Shown here: in pieces, positions 18,342 to 26,619 of the stretch | Numbering within the stretch: position 1 is the first letter of the stretch | Layout of the letters: every line of letters begins with the position of its first letter | From: Promethearchaeota archaeon | GTDB lineage: Archaea; Asgardarchaeota; Lokiarchaeia; Sigyniarchaeales; SOKP01 | NCBI GenBank assembly: GCA_016839705.1 | Contig: JAEOTR010000048.1 | Coordinates: 24,779 to 88,778 of the forward strand | Length of the DNA: 64,000 nt | Direction: 5' to 3' | Notes under the pieces: generated by a model | What the model was told of the DNA's origin: nothing | The model's database searches: none | Seen by the model: the letters and a program-made list of their open reading frames with translations, nothing else | Made by a program: the position numbers and the translations under genes

Positions 18342-19463
18342 CTAAAGTAAATTAGGTGGAATCCCCTCATCAAAATATTTTACACGGGATATCCAGTTTT
18401 CTGAAAATTCCGGGATCTTTGCTAATATAGAACCTCCAATCCATACAGAAAAAGTTCTCTCTTGAGGAGCAATAATTCTTACGCTCTGGTTTTTTTTCTT
18501 CCTCCTGGCTAATTCAAGTTCTAATTCCTGATACATTCTTGATTTTAAATTAGGAAACATTGAAGAACCACCACTTAAAAAAATATTATTTAATAATTCT
18601 GGTCGAATATCCAAATCACAAGCTTCTATTACATCCAAAATTGCCACCGGTAGGGAATCCTCCTCTAATTCAGGAGATGGATTAAATAAAAGCTCTGGAA
18701 CTATAAACCGTTCATTATGCAATGAGATTGTTGAACCATCTGGTAAAGAATAGTCTTTATTATACTGTTCACTTCTTTTCAAATCCTCTTTATAATCTAA
18801 AGAAACAAAACAAGCTTTTTCTTTTAAAACTCTTACTAATTCTCTTCGAATAGAAGAATCAACCGACCAGCCAATAGATTCCAAGATTTTTTCCATATAA
18901 TGAGTCAGTACCCTACCCCCAATTTCTAGAATTCTTACCGCATGATTTAATTTATATCCTTCATAAATGGGTACAATTCTGGTATTGCTATCTCCAATTT
19001 CAATAATTAAACCTGTTTGAAATCCCCCTGAATATAAAGTAAGCATCGAATCTAAAACAGGATAAAAATTCATACACTGAAGTCTTCCTAAAAAAAGTTC
19101 AAAAATTTTTTCCAAATCCTTACGGGGGAATAAGGGATGGACGGCTAGTAGGACATTAACTAGAGAGGGATCAACTCTTAAATTATAGAAAATATAATCC
19201 ACAATGTTTTCAAAATGCTTCCAATCAATAATAATCCCTTTTTCTATTGGATGAAAAATCTTATAAAGGCCAATAGATTGGATTTCATCTCCTACATAAA
19301 GTTCATCTTCTCGACTTTTAGCAGTTGAATAATCAATGCTTACACTTTGATATTTCGGTTTCCCAACCATCGTTAAGAAAACTTGAGCTGGAGAATCCTC
19401 TCCTGCAAATCCTATTTTAGTAGAAAATTGGCCAATATCAATAACAACAGTAAGATTTACCAT
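18342..19463 (-). CDS. Actin-related protein (Asgard actin/Arp family)
   Basis: 373 residues, against 375 for eukaryotic actin. Phosphate-1 loop: VVIDIGQFSTKIGFAGEDSP. Phosphate-2 loop: IIEIGDSNTRIVPIYEGY, matching actin's DSGDG.THTVPIYEGY but with Glu for the first Asp. Adenosine motif: IFLSGGSSMFPNLKSRM. The C-terminus, NWISRVKYFDEGIP, matches actin's WISKQEYDESGP. It is thus a full actin fold that should bind ATP and perhaps form filaments. The Glu change, the loss of actin's TEAPLNP sequence (here AVHPLFP) and an acidic loop (SPELEEDSLP) make it look like a divergent Arp rather than a canonical lokiactin. Neighbours include a proline-rich protein at 20556, which suggests a cytoskeletal locus. 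Confidence 0.93.
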   Translation of the reverse strand: MVNLTVVIDIGQFSTKIGFAGEDSPAQVFLTMVGKPKYQSVSIDYSTAKSREDELYVGDEIQSIGLYKIFHPIEKGIIIDWKHFENIVDYIFYNLRVDPSLVNVLLAVHPLFPRKDLEKIFELFLGRLQCMNFYPVLDSMLTLYSGGFQTGLIIEIGDSNTRIVPIYEGYKLNHAVRILEIGGRVLTHYMEKILESIGWSVDSSIRRELVRVLKEKACFVSLDYKEDLKRSEQYNKDYSLPDGSTISLHNERFIVPELLFNPSPELEEDSLPVAILDVIEACDLDIRPELLNNIFLSGGSSMFPNLKSRMYQELELELARRKKKNQSVRIIAPQERTFSVWIGGSILAKIPEFSENWISRVKYFDEGIPPNLL

Positions 19464-19805
19464 TCTTCCCTTCGAAAATTGCTTATTATTTAATTTCTAA
19501 TTAATATTATAATCCTAATTATTTTAATTAGTATTACACTACCAAAACTTTCTAGAAGACCTTTAATATAAAACTCTTTTTTTTCCTATAAAAAATCTTA
19601 TACTATCAATACGATAAATTTATCTAAAAGTACATTAAAATAATTGATATTTTTCCTTCAAAGGTTTCCCCTCAACTAAATCATAAATAACAAGCGTACT
19701 ATAATACATGTCCAAAAATGTTAAGATATATATTAAAAGGAGTTTTAAATGATATTACAACAAATGAAATTCTAATTCAAATGAATTAAATAAGTGATTT
19801 TAAGT
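19464..19805. other. Intergenic region between divergent actin-related and membrane-protein genes
   Basis: 342 bp, very AT-rich, holding the divergent promoters of the two genes. On the plus strand AAAAGGAG (19735-19742) is followed at 19749 by an ATG that opens an 8-codon frame (MILQQMKF, stop at 19773-19775), in frame with but separated from the downstream gene by stops. No RNA gene was recognised. Confidence 0.5.
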
Positions 19806-20354
19806 ATGGAAAAAAGATACATACCTCTTTTTATAATGCTGGGATTTATTATCATTCTGATTATAACCGCATTTGTCGCTGCTGTTTTTGGCGTTCCGAT
19901 CATAGCATTAGATCAGTCAGAAATCTCGATCGCATCATTTGATTATTGGTCATTAGGACATTTCCTATGGGGAGTTGGACTTTTCGTTATATTCTTCACA
20001 TTTGGTTGGATTATCAAAAATTTAACGGATAGCCCAAAAGATCCTATTAATGAACCAGAGGTTAGAAGCTTCATCATATATTGGATAATTATTCTTATTA
20101 TTGCGGGTCTTTGGGAAGTTGTTGAAAATACAATTCTTCATATGGTTAGTATCAAAGTTAAATTCGACAGTGCGGCAAATATAATAACTGATATAATTAC
20201 ATGGGGCATTGGTGGATGTGTGAGTTGGTATATGACAGATCTAATGTTTTTAAGCGACAAATATCTCAGAGCTTATTACCTCTATGGATTTATGTGCCTC
20301 GCAATGGGTATAATCATATTCGTATTCTTTGGTTTTGTTACAACTAATTACTAA
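19806..20354 (+). CDS. Polytopic membrane protein, four to five spans
   Basis: 182 residues from the ATG at 19806; a GTG at 19794 is possible. Spans lie at about 6-29, 45-66, 84-106, 125-145 and 155-178. Polar residues within or next to the spans form a pattern (LGHFLWG, GLWEVVENT, FDSAANIITDI, GIGGCVSW) that recalls small bacterial DUF2585/YjdF-like membrane proteins, possibly with a buried active or metal site. That relation is a guess from spacing of the conserved-looking His, Glu, Asn and Asp. It is divergent from the actin-related gene and faces the proline-rich gene. Function unknown. Confidence 0.7.
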   Translation: MEKRYIPLFIMLGFIIILIITAFVAAVFGVPIIALDQSEISIASFDYWSLGHFLWGVGLFVIFFTFGWIIKNLTDSPKDPINEPEVRSFIIYWIIILIIAGLWEVVENTILHMVSIKVKFDSAANIITDIITWGIGGCVSWYMTDLMFLSDKYLRAYYLYGFMCLAMGIIIFVFFGFVTTNY

Positions 20355-20359
20355 CCTCA

Positions 20360-20373
20360 TTTTTTTTTCTTTC
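20360..20373 (+). terminator. Oligo-T terminator after the membrane-protein gene
   Basis: Nine T residues (20360-20368) begin 6 nt after the stop at 20354, followed by CTTT. This is a typical archaeal intrinsic termination tract. Confidence 0.4.
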
Positions 20374-20555
20374 GTGGTGGATTTCATTTAAAATAGGAAA
20401 ATTTATTCTTTAGTTACAAGAATGCAATTTTCAGTTTTTTCGAATAAAAAGAATAAGATTTGAAAAGCTTTTCTAATGAGTATGTTATATTTCTGTTGAT
20501 TTTATTGCTTTGGAAATATAATAGGTTGAACTAGACAGCCCATTCGATGGATTGA

Positions 20556-21287
20556 TTATTCTCCGCGCATAATCTTTTTCAAACGGTTAAGCTCATCGAG
20601 CATCTCATCACGAAGAGAGCTTAAACCACCCCCCGTTTGAGGGGCTGCTGCTGCCGGAGGTGCTCCAGGTGTTTGAGGTGGACTAGCTGGAGGTGTGGCT
20701 CGTGGACCACTTGGAGGTGCGGCTGGTGGACCACTTGGTCTTTTCGCGAACGCAGGAGTTGCTGTTGGAGGTATAGGTGGTGCACCAGAGCTTGGAGCTT
20801 TAGGTGGTGCACCAGAGCTTGGAGCTTTAGGTGGTCCCGATGGAGGTAATTTTGGAGCAGGTGGTAGACTGCCGGCTTTCGGTGGGCCGCTAGGCGGTGC
20901 ACTCGGTGGCGCACTAGGAGGCCCTGCAGGAGCCTTAGGCGGGCCACCACTAGTAGGAGGTACTGGTGCTGCGGTTAGTGATGCTGGTGCTGTTGTTGGT
21001 GCTGCTTGGCTTTCAGCACCCCCACTTAAAAGAGAAAACAAAGTACTAGCTGCTGCAGTTTTGGCGGTCCCCGATGATGAGGCAACAATCTTTTTCGAGG
21101 AAGTACTAACAGTTTGGACGTCTTCTCCAACAGTAATTTCCTTTAAGTCTTTTTGGGCTTTTGATAATGACTTGATAAAATCATTAATTCCTTTAACTGT
21201 TTCTCCTAAGTCATCAGCGAGGCTAGTTAAGCCTTTTTTCATAAAATTAATAACACGTTCGATCTTTTTTTGTTCTTTTGAAACCAC
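20556..21287 (-). CDS. Proline-rich protein with N- and C-terminal helices (VASP/WASP-like layout)
   Basis: 243 residues. Residues 1-60 form a helical domain (KKIERVINFMKKGLTSLADD, GINDFIKSLSKAQKDLKEI). Residues about 95-215 are low-complexity Pro/Ala/Gly/Ser with many PPSGPP and SGPPKAP units that would suit profilin- or SH3-like ligands. The last 21 residues are an amphipathic basic helix (SLRDEMLDELNRLKKIMRGE), with LDELNRLKKI recalling a shortened WH2 or a VASP oligomerisation helix. The high G+C compared with its surroundings follows from Pro/Ala/Gly codons. The start is GTG 21287, supported by GAGTGAG 6 nt upstream. About 1.1 kb from the actin-related gene; a role in actin regulation is inferred. 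Confidence 0.8.
   Translation of the reverse strand: MVSKEQKKIERVINFMKKGLTSLADDLGETVKGINDFIKSLSKAQKDLKEITVGEDVQTVSTSSKKIVASSSGTAKTAAASTLFSLLSGGAESQAAPTTAPASLTAAPVPPTSGGPPKAPAGPPSAPPSAPPSGPPKAGSLPPAPKLPPSGPPKAPSSGAPPKAPSSGAPPIPPTATPAFAKRPSGPPAAPPSGPRATPPASPPQTPGAPPAAAAPQTGGGLSSLRDEMLDELNRLKKIMRGE
20776..20835. repeat. 27-bp perfect tandem repeat in the proline-rich gene
   Basis: Two identical 27-bp units at 20776-20802 and 20803-20829, followed by six bases of a third. Each codes on the reverse strand for KAPSSGAPP. Replication slippage is the likely origin, and the copy number may vary among strains. Confidence 0.85.
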
Positions 21288-21710
21288 GTCTCACTCAATT
21301 CCTCTGATTATGTTGTAATTATGATTATAATTTTTATTATTAGTATTTTAATTATATTAATATCTATATATATAATAGACTTTTTCGTAATTTACTTATT
21401 GATATTTTTTTTTAAAATTTTTTTTTATAATTGCATTATAATTGTTTGATTATAAAAAATTATGTAGGTTTCGTATTGAACGTGTGATATTCATAGATAA
21501 AAAGAGAAAAAGCGATATTATTCGTAAATGATTTTTTAATCCCTCCTTAAATGATTCTTGAAACTACACAGTTTCCCAATCGTAAAAAAACGTTAATTAT
21601 TAAAAAACCTAAACTAATAATATTATATAACATATTTCATTAGTAAGTTTAAAAATTTTAAAAAATTCAATCCTCCAAAAATTCTTCAGAATTGAATAAA
21701 TATAAAATAG
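21288..21710. other. 423-bp AT-rich intergenic region
   Basis: It holds long T and A runs (for example T-rich 21405-21425) and the promoter of the proline-rich gene on the reverse strand. No ORF with support, tRNA or hairpin with good arms was seen. Confidence 0.4.
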
Positions 21711-21986
21711 GTGTTCAAAATACCAAAACGAGAACTTTTTATTAAGCGGGTCTATGAGATCGTCAATGAGCTTAAAATCCCATTAATTGATGAGAGAGTA
21801 TATGACAAAGTAAATTTCAATACGGGAGCTTCAATCGCTAACGTAATTTTTAGATTCGAGGAAGATGAGTCAGTAATCCGAGGGTTTCTTGGTCTTGCGG
21901 AATATTTTCACACTGTGGTGATCAAGAAAAAAGACGAGTTCTATATTCCGCATGCTTCAATTTTATTTCGTTTGCTGAGCGCATGA
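21711..21986 (+). CDS. Small hypothetical protein
   Basis: 91 residues from a GTG at 21711 (MFKIPKRELFIKRVYEIVNE...). The composition is protein-like and the chain reads as helix, strand (SIANVIFRFEEDESVIRGFL), helix, strand. No family was recognised. It has no membrane span and no clear Shine-Dalgarno. It lies between the proline-rich gene (divergent) and the phosphoribosyltransferase gene (convergent). The full frame and sensible amino-acid use make it probably real, but it could not be tied to any neighbour. Confidence 0.5.
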   Translation: MFKIPKRELFIKRVYEIVNELKIPLIDERVYDKVNFNTGASIANVIFRFEEDESVIRGFLGLAEYFHTVVIKKKDEFYIPHASILFRLLSA

Positions 21987-22036
21987 GCGCACAAATCATT
22001 TTTTTTTTACTTTATTTTATGTTATAGCTCTTTATA

Positions 22037-22747
22037 TTATTTCATTGAAGAAATGTAGAATTTTGATTTGTTAATAATTTCTATTACTTCTGATTCTGGA
22101 ACATCATACCAATTCTTGTAGGCGTCAGCAACTGCGAACCACATTACATCTCTAATATTTGGGCAAAAAATTTCGTTTACTTTAGTCTTAATATTGTTTA
22201 TAGTTCTCAAGGGTGCTGTCGGAACCGCAATAAATATCTTAGCAGGATAATATTTTTTAATCATATTAATTGCTGCTAGCATCGTAAAACCTGAAGCTAA
22301 CCCGTCATCTAGTATAAATATATTTTTGTCCTTAATGTTCTGTATATAGAAATCTTCCAAATTATCCTTCTTTCCATAATATTTTAATCTTTCCTTAATT
22401 TCCTTCTTAGTTAACTCGATAGAATTTTGTACTGCTTGCTCTGATAAATTTAGACGCGACAGAAGTTGTTTATTAATTAAAATAGTTCCATCTGTGGTTA
22501 CTGATCCAAAGCCCGCTTCAGTATTATAAGGGATCTTTATTTTTCGAACAATAAGTATGTCATAATTCAAGTTATAACGAGAACAAAAACCTTCGCTAAC
22601 TGGTACACCACCATTTGGAATTGAGAAACAAAAACATTTATCTCTATTTTCAACAATAAAGGTATGTAATTGCTTATTTTCTTGTAAAATGAATTCTGCT
22701 AGTAATTCCCCCGCTTTAATACGCGACGAGTATTTAACAAATTTCAT
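22037..22747 (-). CDS. Type I phosphoribosyltransferase
   Basis: 236 residues. The PRPP-binding signature IFILDDGLASGFTMLAAINM (residues about 142-161; acidic pair DD plus GxxSGxT loop) is clear, and the N-terminal VSEGFCSRYNLNYDILIVRK and GFGSVTTDGTILIN match the group of stand-alone predicted phosphoribosyltransferases of the DDGIATG type found in many bacteria and archaea. The base substrate cannot be told; some relatives are only suspected enzymes. Cytoplasmic. No purine or pyrimidine salvage gene is adjacent. The start is the ATG at 22747. Confidence 0.85.
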   Translation of the reverse strand: MKFVKYSSRIKAGELLAEFILQENKQLHTFIVENRDKCFCFSIPNGGVPVSEGFCSRYNLNYDILIVRKIKIPYNTEAGFGSVTTDGTILINKQLLSRLNLSEQAVQNSIELTKKEIKERLKYYGKKDNLEDFYIQNIKDKNIFILDDGLASGFTMLAAINMIKKYYPAKIFIAVPTAPLRTINNIKTKVNEIFCPNIRDVMWFAVADAYKNWYDVPESEVIEIINKSKFYISSMK

Positions 22748-22860
22748 TCTTGCTCTTACTATAAAATATCAAAAGATCTCATATAAAAATTACAGTTTGA
22801 AGACTGTATAAAATTAGATTATCATCTTTATTAATTATTGAATCAATTGTTCAACGTAAC

Positions 22861-22870
22861 TTTAAATATC
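22861..22870 (+). promoter_or_regulatory. TATA-like element upstream of the surface-protein gene
   Basis: TTTAAATATC lies 69-78 nt upstream of the ATG at 22939, in the register expected for an archaeal TATA box with a leader of about 45 nt. The Shine-Dalgarno-like GAAGG just before the ATG would then be transcribed. Confidence 0.35.
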
Positions 22871-22938
22871 CGAATTTGAATAATATTTATAACATTATAA
22901 TTTAATAAAATAAATCCAAAACCTTAATTGAAGGAATT

Positions 22939-24606
22939 ATGAGGAAAAATAAACGTTTAGTTGTTTTATTATTGCCTTTATTTCTATTGCTTCCTTTTAG
23001 TAATTATGCCAATGCGCAGACTCCTAGTTATGTTGGTGTTGCCGCAGGAGAACAATATACTTGGAAAGCTAGAATAAATTTTGGGAATGTTGATGAGTTA
23101 TTAACTAATGCTAGAGACGTTTTAGTTGATTGGAAAGCTAATCTGCCCTCAATTGATTTAGGTGGATTAGAATCAATGACAGTTGAGGATATATATCAAG
23201 AAATAGCAGAAGTGTATTTATCTTATGTACTTCCTACTGGTTGGGAAAGTATGAATATAACCGATTTAATTACAGCAACATTTGTGGATTACATTGAGCA
23301 ATTTAATGCAACCTTTCTTTCAGGGATGATACCCTCTAATTGGCTAACCCTAAACTTTACAGATTTTTACAATCTAGCAGTAGAAGGAATTAATGCTACA
23401 TTATATACGCCTGGTTGGCATGATAATCCGCTCCCAGAATTATATAAGTTGGCTATTAACGAACTTAACTCTACTATTTTATATGGGCTAATTCCTGCTG
23501 GTTGGGAGGCTATGACTATAGAGGACCTTATCGGAACCCTTTTGAAGGCGAATGCTCCTCCATTAGCGGAAAGTTTTGTAGTTAATATGATGATTGATGC
23601 AATGTTGTCTTTAGGCATTCCCGCTGACATGTTAGATGATACAATAAGCGATTTGATAGATCAATTAATGGCGATGTTACCTCCTATAAATGCTACTGAT
23701 TTATTTGATGGAATCTTTTTTGGAATAAATCAAACTATACCTGGTATTGAATCAGAAAATATGACATATGTTCTCGATATGCTTGGTGAAACGGTTAATA
23801 TGACAATGCCCACCGGATATGGTGCACTTAATATATCCACCTTACTCGAAACAGTAATCGAAAATGATCTTATTGAGATACTTTATCCCCCAGAATTGGC
23901 GGGTATGACATATGTAGAATTATTAAATATGTCTTATACCCAAGCTATAGATGCACTTAATACCGTTATAATACCAGAATGGATCAATATGTATACAGGG
24001 CTTCAAGGGATGGGGATGACAAGTTATGAAGTAGGATTAAGAGTAAAAATAAATACTATAGGAACGGAGATTGAGGCATACCCTGGTGGTCCAAAAGGTG
24101 TCCCTATTACCATGAATTATTCCATTTCCATGGATTTTGAAGAATGGATAGATTTATCGACATTCATCGGTTTACCTGGTGGTTTTAGCCCACTGACGAT
24201 TTTTTTCGGTTATACAATGTTTTTTCCAGGAACAATTACTTTAAATCCTTATATTGTTGATCCATCTACATATTCATTAACCCAGACAGCATTAACGGAT
24301 CAAGCAGTCTTTACTGGAGCTTTAATCGTAGCAAATAATTATGATTGGGGGACTGTTCAAACTGATATTATAATGCCAACAACTGGAAATGCTGATGCTA
24401 TTACAATGTCATCAGCTTGGAATACTAAGGGTGTTCTAAGCAGTGCTTCTGTAAAAGCAGACGGACTGGTAGTCGCATCAATTACATTAGTTGGTGCAGG
24501 GGGAGAAATCCCGGGATATGAAACTCTGATTGTTCTGGGTGTCGCCAGCATTGGATTAATCGCAATAATTTACAACATGAAAAGGAAAAAAAAATTAATT
24601 AAATAA
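22939..24606 (+). CDS. Exported repeat protein with C-terminal membrane anchor (Loki-CTERM-like)
   Basis: 555 residues. The signal peptide covers residues 1-27 (RLVVLLLPLFLLLPFSNYA, cleavage near NAQT). Residues about 97-350 carry irregular copies of a P-x-G-W-x2-M/L-x-I-x-D-L unit (near 98, 131, 157, 185, 290, 317 and 345), many with N-x-S/T sites. The C-terminal part (about 370-520) is beta-rich. It ends with EIPGYE followed by a hydrophobic span and KRKKK, as in the Loki-CTERM type sorting/anchor tails of Lokiarchaeal exported proteins. It should sit on the cell surface. Function unknown; adhesion or an S-layer-associated role is possible. Confidence 0.82.
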   Translation: MRKNKRLVVLLLPLFLLLPFSNYANAQTPSYVGVAAGEQYTWKARINFGNVDELLTNARDVLVDWKANLPSIDLGGLESMTVEDIYQEIAEVYLSYVLPTGWESMNITDLITATFVDYIEQFNATFLSGMIPSNWLTLNFTDFYNLAVEGINATLYTPGWHDNPLPELYKLAINELNSTILYGLIPAGWEAMTIEDLIGTLLKANAPPLAESFVVNMMIDAMLSLGIPADMLDDTISDLIDQLMAMLPPINATDLFDGIFFGINQTIPGIESENMTYVLDMLGETVNMTMPTGYGALNISTLLETVIENDLIEILYPPELAGMTYVELLNMSYTQAIDALNTVIIPEWINMYTGLQGMGMTSYEVGLRVKINTIGTEIEAYPGGPKGVPITMNYSISMDFEEWIDLSTFIGLPGGFSPLTIFFGYTMFFPGTITLNPYIVDPSTYSLTQTALTDQAVFTGALIVANNYDWGTVQTDIIMPTTGNADAITMSSAWNTKGVLSSASVKADGLVVASITLVGAGGEIPGYETLIVLGVASIGLIAIIYNMKRKKKLIK

Positions 24607-24609
24607 TCC

Positions 24610-24639
24610 TTTTTTTTTTATATTTTGTTTTATTTTTTT
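24610..24639 (+). terminator. Strong T-tract terminator
   Basis: Ten consecutive T residues (24610-24619), then TTTTGTTTTATTTTTTTA, directly after the surface-protein stop. This is the clearest archaeal-type terminator in the window. Confidence 0.55.
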
Positions 24640-24682
24640 ATGTCATTTAAAGATTTAAATTATCAGAATTCTTTTGTACATT

Positions 24683-24946
24683 ATGGAGTTAGAAATAGCA
24701 GTATTGTTTATTTTTTTCATTATTCTAATTCTCTGGGAAATCAAGGCTGATTTTGTATTACTAATATTTGGATTTGCTGCCTATTTATTCCTTTTATTCT
24801 ATATCGGATCATCCGATCCTTTAGGAAGTATTATTTCAATAATAGACTTTCTTATCTTTAATCCATTGGGATTATTATTATTGATAGTTCCCTTAGGATT
24901 ATTCGGTGTATACAAATATAGTAAAAGAAAAAATAATAATGTCTGA
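24683..24946 (+). CDS. Small three-span membrane protein
   Basis: 87 residues from the ATG at 24683; an upstream TTG at 24674 would add three. Three hydrophobic segments cover most of the chain (about 4-18, 20-40, 60-78), and it ends with a basic tail KYSKRKNNNV that should face the cytoplasm. No family was recognised. A TTTAAATTA element lies about 20-28 nt upstream, so the message may be nearly leaderless. Convergent with the permease gene. Confidence 0.6.
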   Translation: MELEIAVLFIFFIILILWEIKADFVLLIFGFAAYLFLLFYIGSSDPLGSIISIIDFLIFNPLGLLLLIVPLGLFGVYKYSKRKNNNV

Positions 24947-24987
24947 GAATATAATCTCTCCTTAAATTTCAGCTATTTTGTGTAAAA

Positions 24988-26619
24988 TTATTCTAGTTTT
25001 TGTATTTTCCTTAAGCCAAGAAGTATTATTAAGAATGAGAATCCTGATGTAATGGCTAAATTAATTAGGAGAATATACATTAGTCCTAAGGAATTATTCA
25101 TTGTTTCTGGAGCAAATGGTATAAAAATAATAAGTGCTAGAAAAAAAGACACTACCTGTAAAAGAATTACAAAATAGCTGATTAAATAGGCATGTTTACC
25201 CCGTTCTTCGAATAAGGGATTAAAGCATTGTACTCCAATTGCTTGTAATTGAATTACAAAACAATATACCATAAAGGTAATAAAAAAGATTAGTGAATAG
25301 ATTATTTCTAAATGAAATAGTAACGTGAAAATGAATGTAAGGAGGATATTTAAAATCAATATCAAATAAAAAACTTCATAGATATAAGAATAGACAAGTG
25401 CTTTTACTCCTCTTGGAGTACTTTTGTATTGGAATACTATTTGTTTGGAATCAATAAAAATATGTAACCCCATTAATACACCAAATAATAACCCCCCAAC
25501 CCATGATACAATAATTACGACTAATAGTTTAAGGTTTAGAATATCATAACCTGCTAAAGTAGGATTTTCAAGAGAGAAAATTATTATTACGCCAATAACA
25601 GAAATTAGTGCCCCGATATAAATTATTTTAAAAAGATTCTCTTTTTTCCTTAAAAATTGCTTAAACTGTGTAGTTATTAATCCTCTCCACTTCTGAGGAG
25701 TAATTTTTCTTATTAATTTATAGAATCTTCCTTCTTTTTTATTAATAAAAACCTCATTTTCAGTGTATCCTTCAAGAGTGTAAAACGTATCTGCCTTTTT
25801 ATACGAAAGATATAGGATTAAAAAAGGAATAATGATGCCTAAAGAAATATTCGCTATAACAAACACATAATTGGATAAAGCATTAAAAAGATTTAAGGAT
25901 GGGTCAATTCCAAACAAGATTACATTTGAATACCAAAAAGAAGGATATAACATTAACCACATTCTATATACTGGATTAGATAAAATAATATCAAAAAAAA
26001 ACCGTAACATGTAAAACAACGCAATTACGATAATTGACAATAGGAGCAAGAAAGTCTTACCTAGATCTTTAGCAACTGTACTTTTGGTCATCTTATTTTC
26101 AAGCAAATTAGCTAGAATCAACCCAATTAAGAAACTAAAAGCCAGTAGCATAAATAAACTTAAATAAATAACAATATATTGGAAAAAATTCAAAGTTTGT
26201 ATTTGGTTCAATAAACTGATAATAACAGGTCCAAATCCTAAAATAAGTAAAAAATAAAATATTAACTTTCCTAGAAATTCACCAAGAAAAATATCTCCAG
26301 GTTTGATGGGAGACGCTAATAACATCTCGCTATGCCCTATTTCTGCCTTTCTATAAAGGTTATAAAGGGGATATATCAGAATAATTAAAAAAAAGGATGT
26401 AAAAAAATATTCTATAAATTTAACTGAAATAGAGACATACTCACTTGGGATATCTTGGGCAATATTAGATATTATTATATCAAATGTACTTGGCCCTAAG
26501 TAAAATCCCCAATATAGAAAAATGGCATATATTACTACCATAAATAATGCCCGATTTTTTCGATACCGATACGTCTTTAAACGAATTTCATGTTTTACAA
26601 TTTTTTTCCAAAGGCTCAT
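24988..26619 (-). CDS. ABC-2-type permease-like membrane protein
   Basis: 543 residues with about 12 hydrophobic spans in two clusters (about 25-275 and 330-535) separated by a soluble linker (FYTLEGYTENEVFINKKEGR). The segment YRKAEIGHSEMLLASPIKPGDIFLGEFLGK after span two is typical of ABC-2 exporter permeases. No ABC ATPase gene lies next to it, which is unusual. It overlaps the metallophosphoesterase gene by 4 bp (ATGA), so the two are translationally coupled and probably work together. The substrate is unknown. Confidence 0.75.
   Translation of the reverse strand: MSLWKKIVKHEIRLKTYRYRKNRALFMVVIYAIFLYWGFYLGPSTFDIIISNIAQDIPSEYVSISVKFIEYFFTSFFLIILIYPLYNLYRKAEIGHSEMLLASPIKPGDIFLGEFLGKLIFYFLLILGFGPVIISLLNQIQTLNFFQYIVIYLSLFMLLAFSFLIGLILANLLENKMTKSTVAKDLGKTFLLLLSIIVIALFYMLRFFFDIILSNPVYRMWLMLYPSFWYSNVILFGIDPSLNLFNALSNYVFVIANISLGIIIPFLILYLSYKKADTFYTLEGYTENEVFINKKEGRFYKLIRKITPQKWRGLITTQFKQFLRKKENLFKIIYIGALISVIGVIIIFSLENPTLAGYDILNLKLLVVIIVSWVGGLLFGVLMGLHIFIDSKQIVFQYKSTPRGVKALVYSYIYEVFYLILILNILLTFIFTLLFHLEIIYSLIFFITFMVYCFVIQLQAIGVQCFNPLFEERGKHAYLISYFVILLQVVSFFLALIIFIPFAPETMNNSLGLMYILLINLAITSGFSFLIILLGLRKIQKLE

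Noticed and set aside
20695-21318. A 207-codon open frame on the plus strand opposite the proline-rich gene (Gly/Ala-rich)
   Set aside because: It is the mirror of GC-rich Pro/Ala/Gly codons on the other strand. The reverse frame has a ribosome site, sensible end helices and a layout like known proteins; the plus frame has only low-complexity Gly/Ala.
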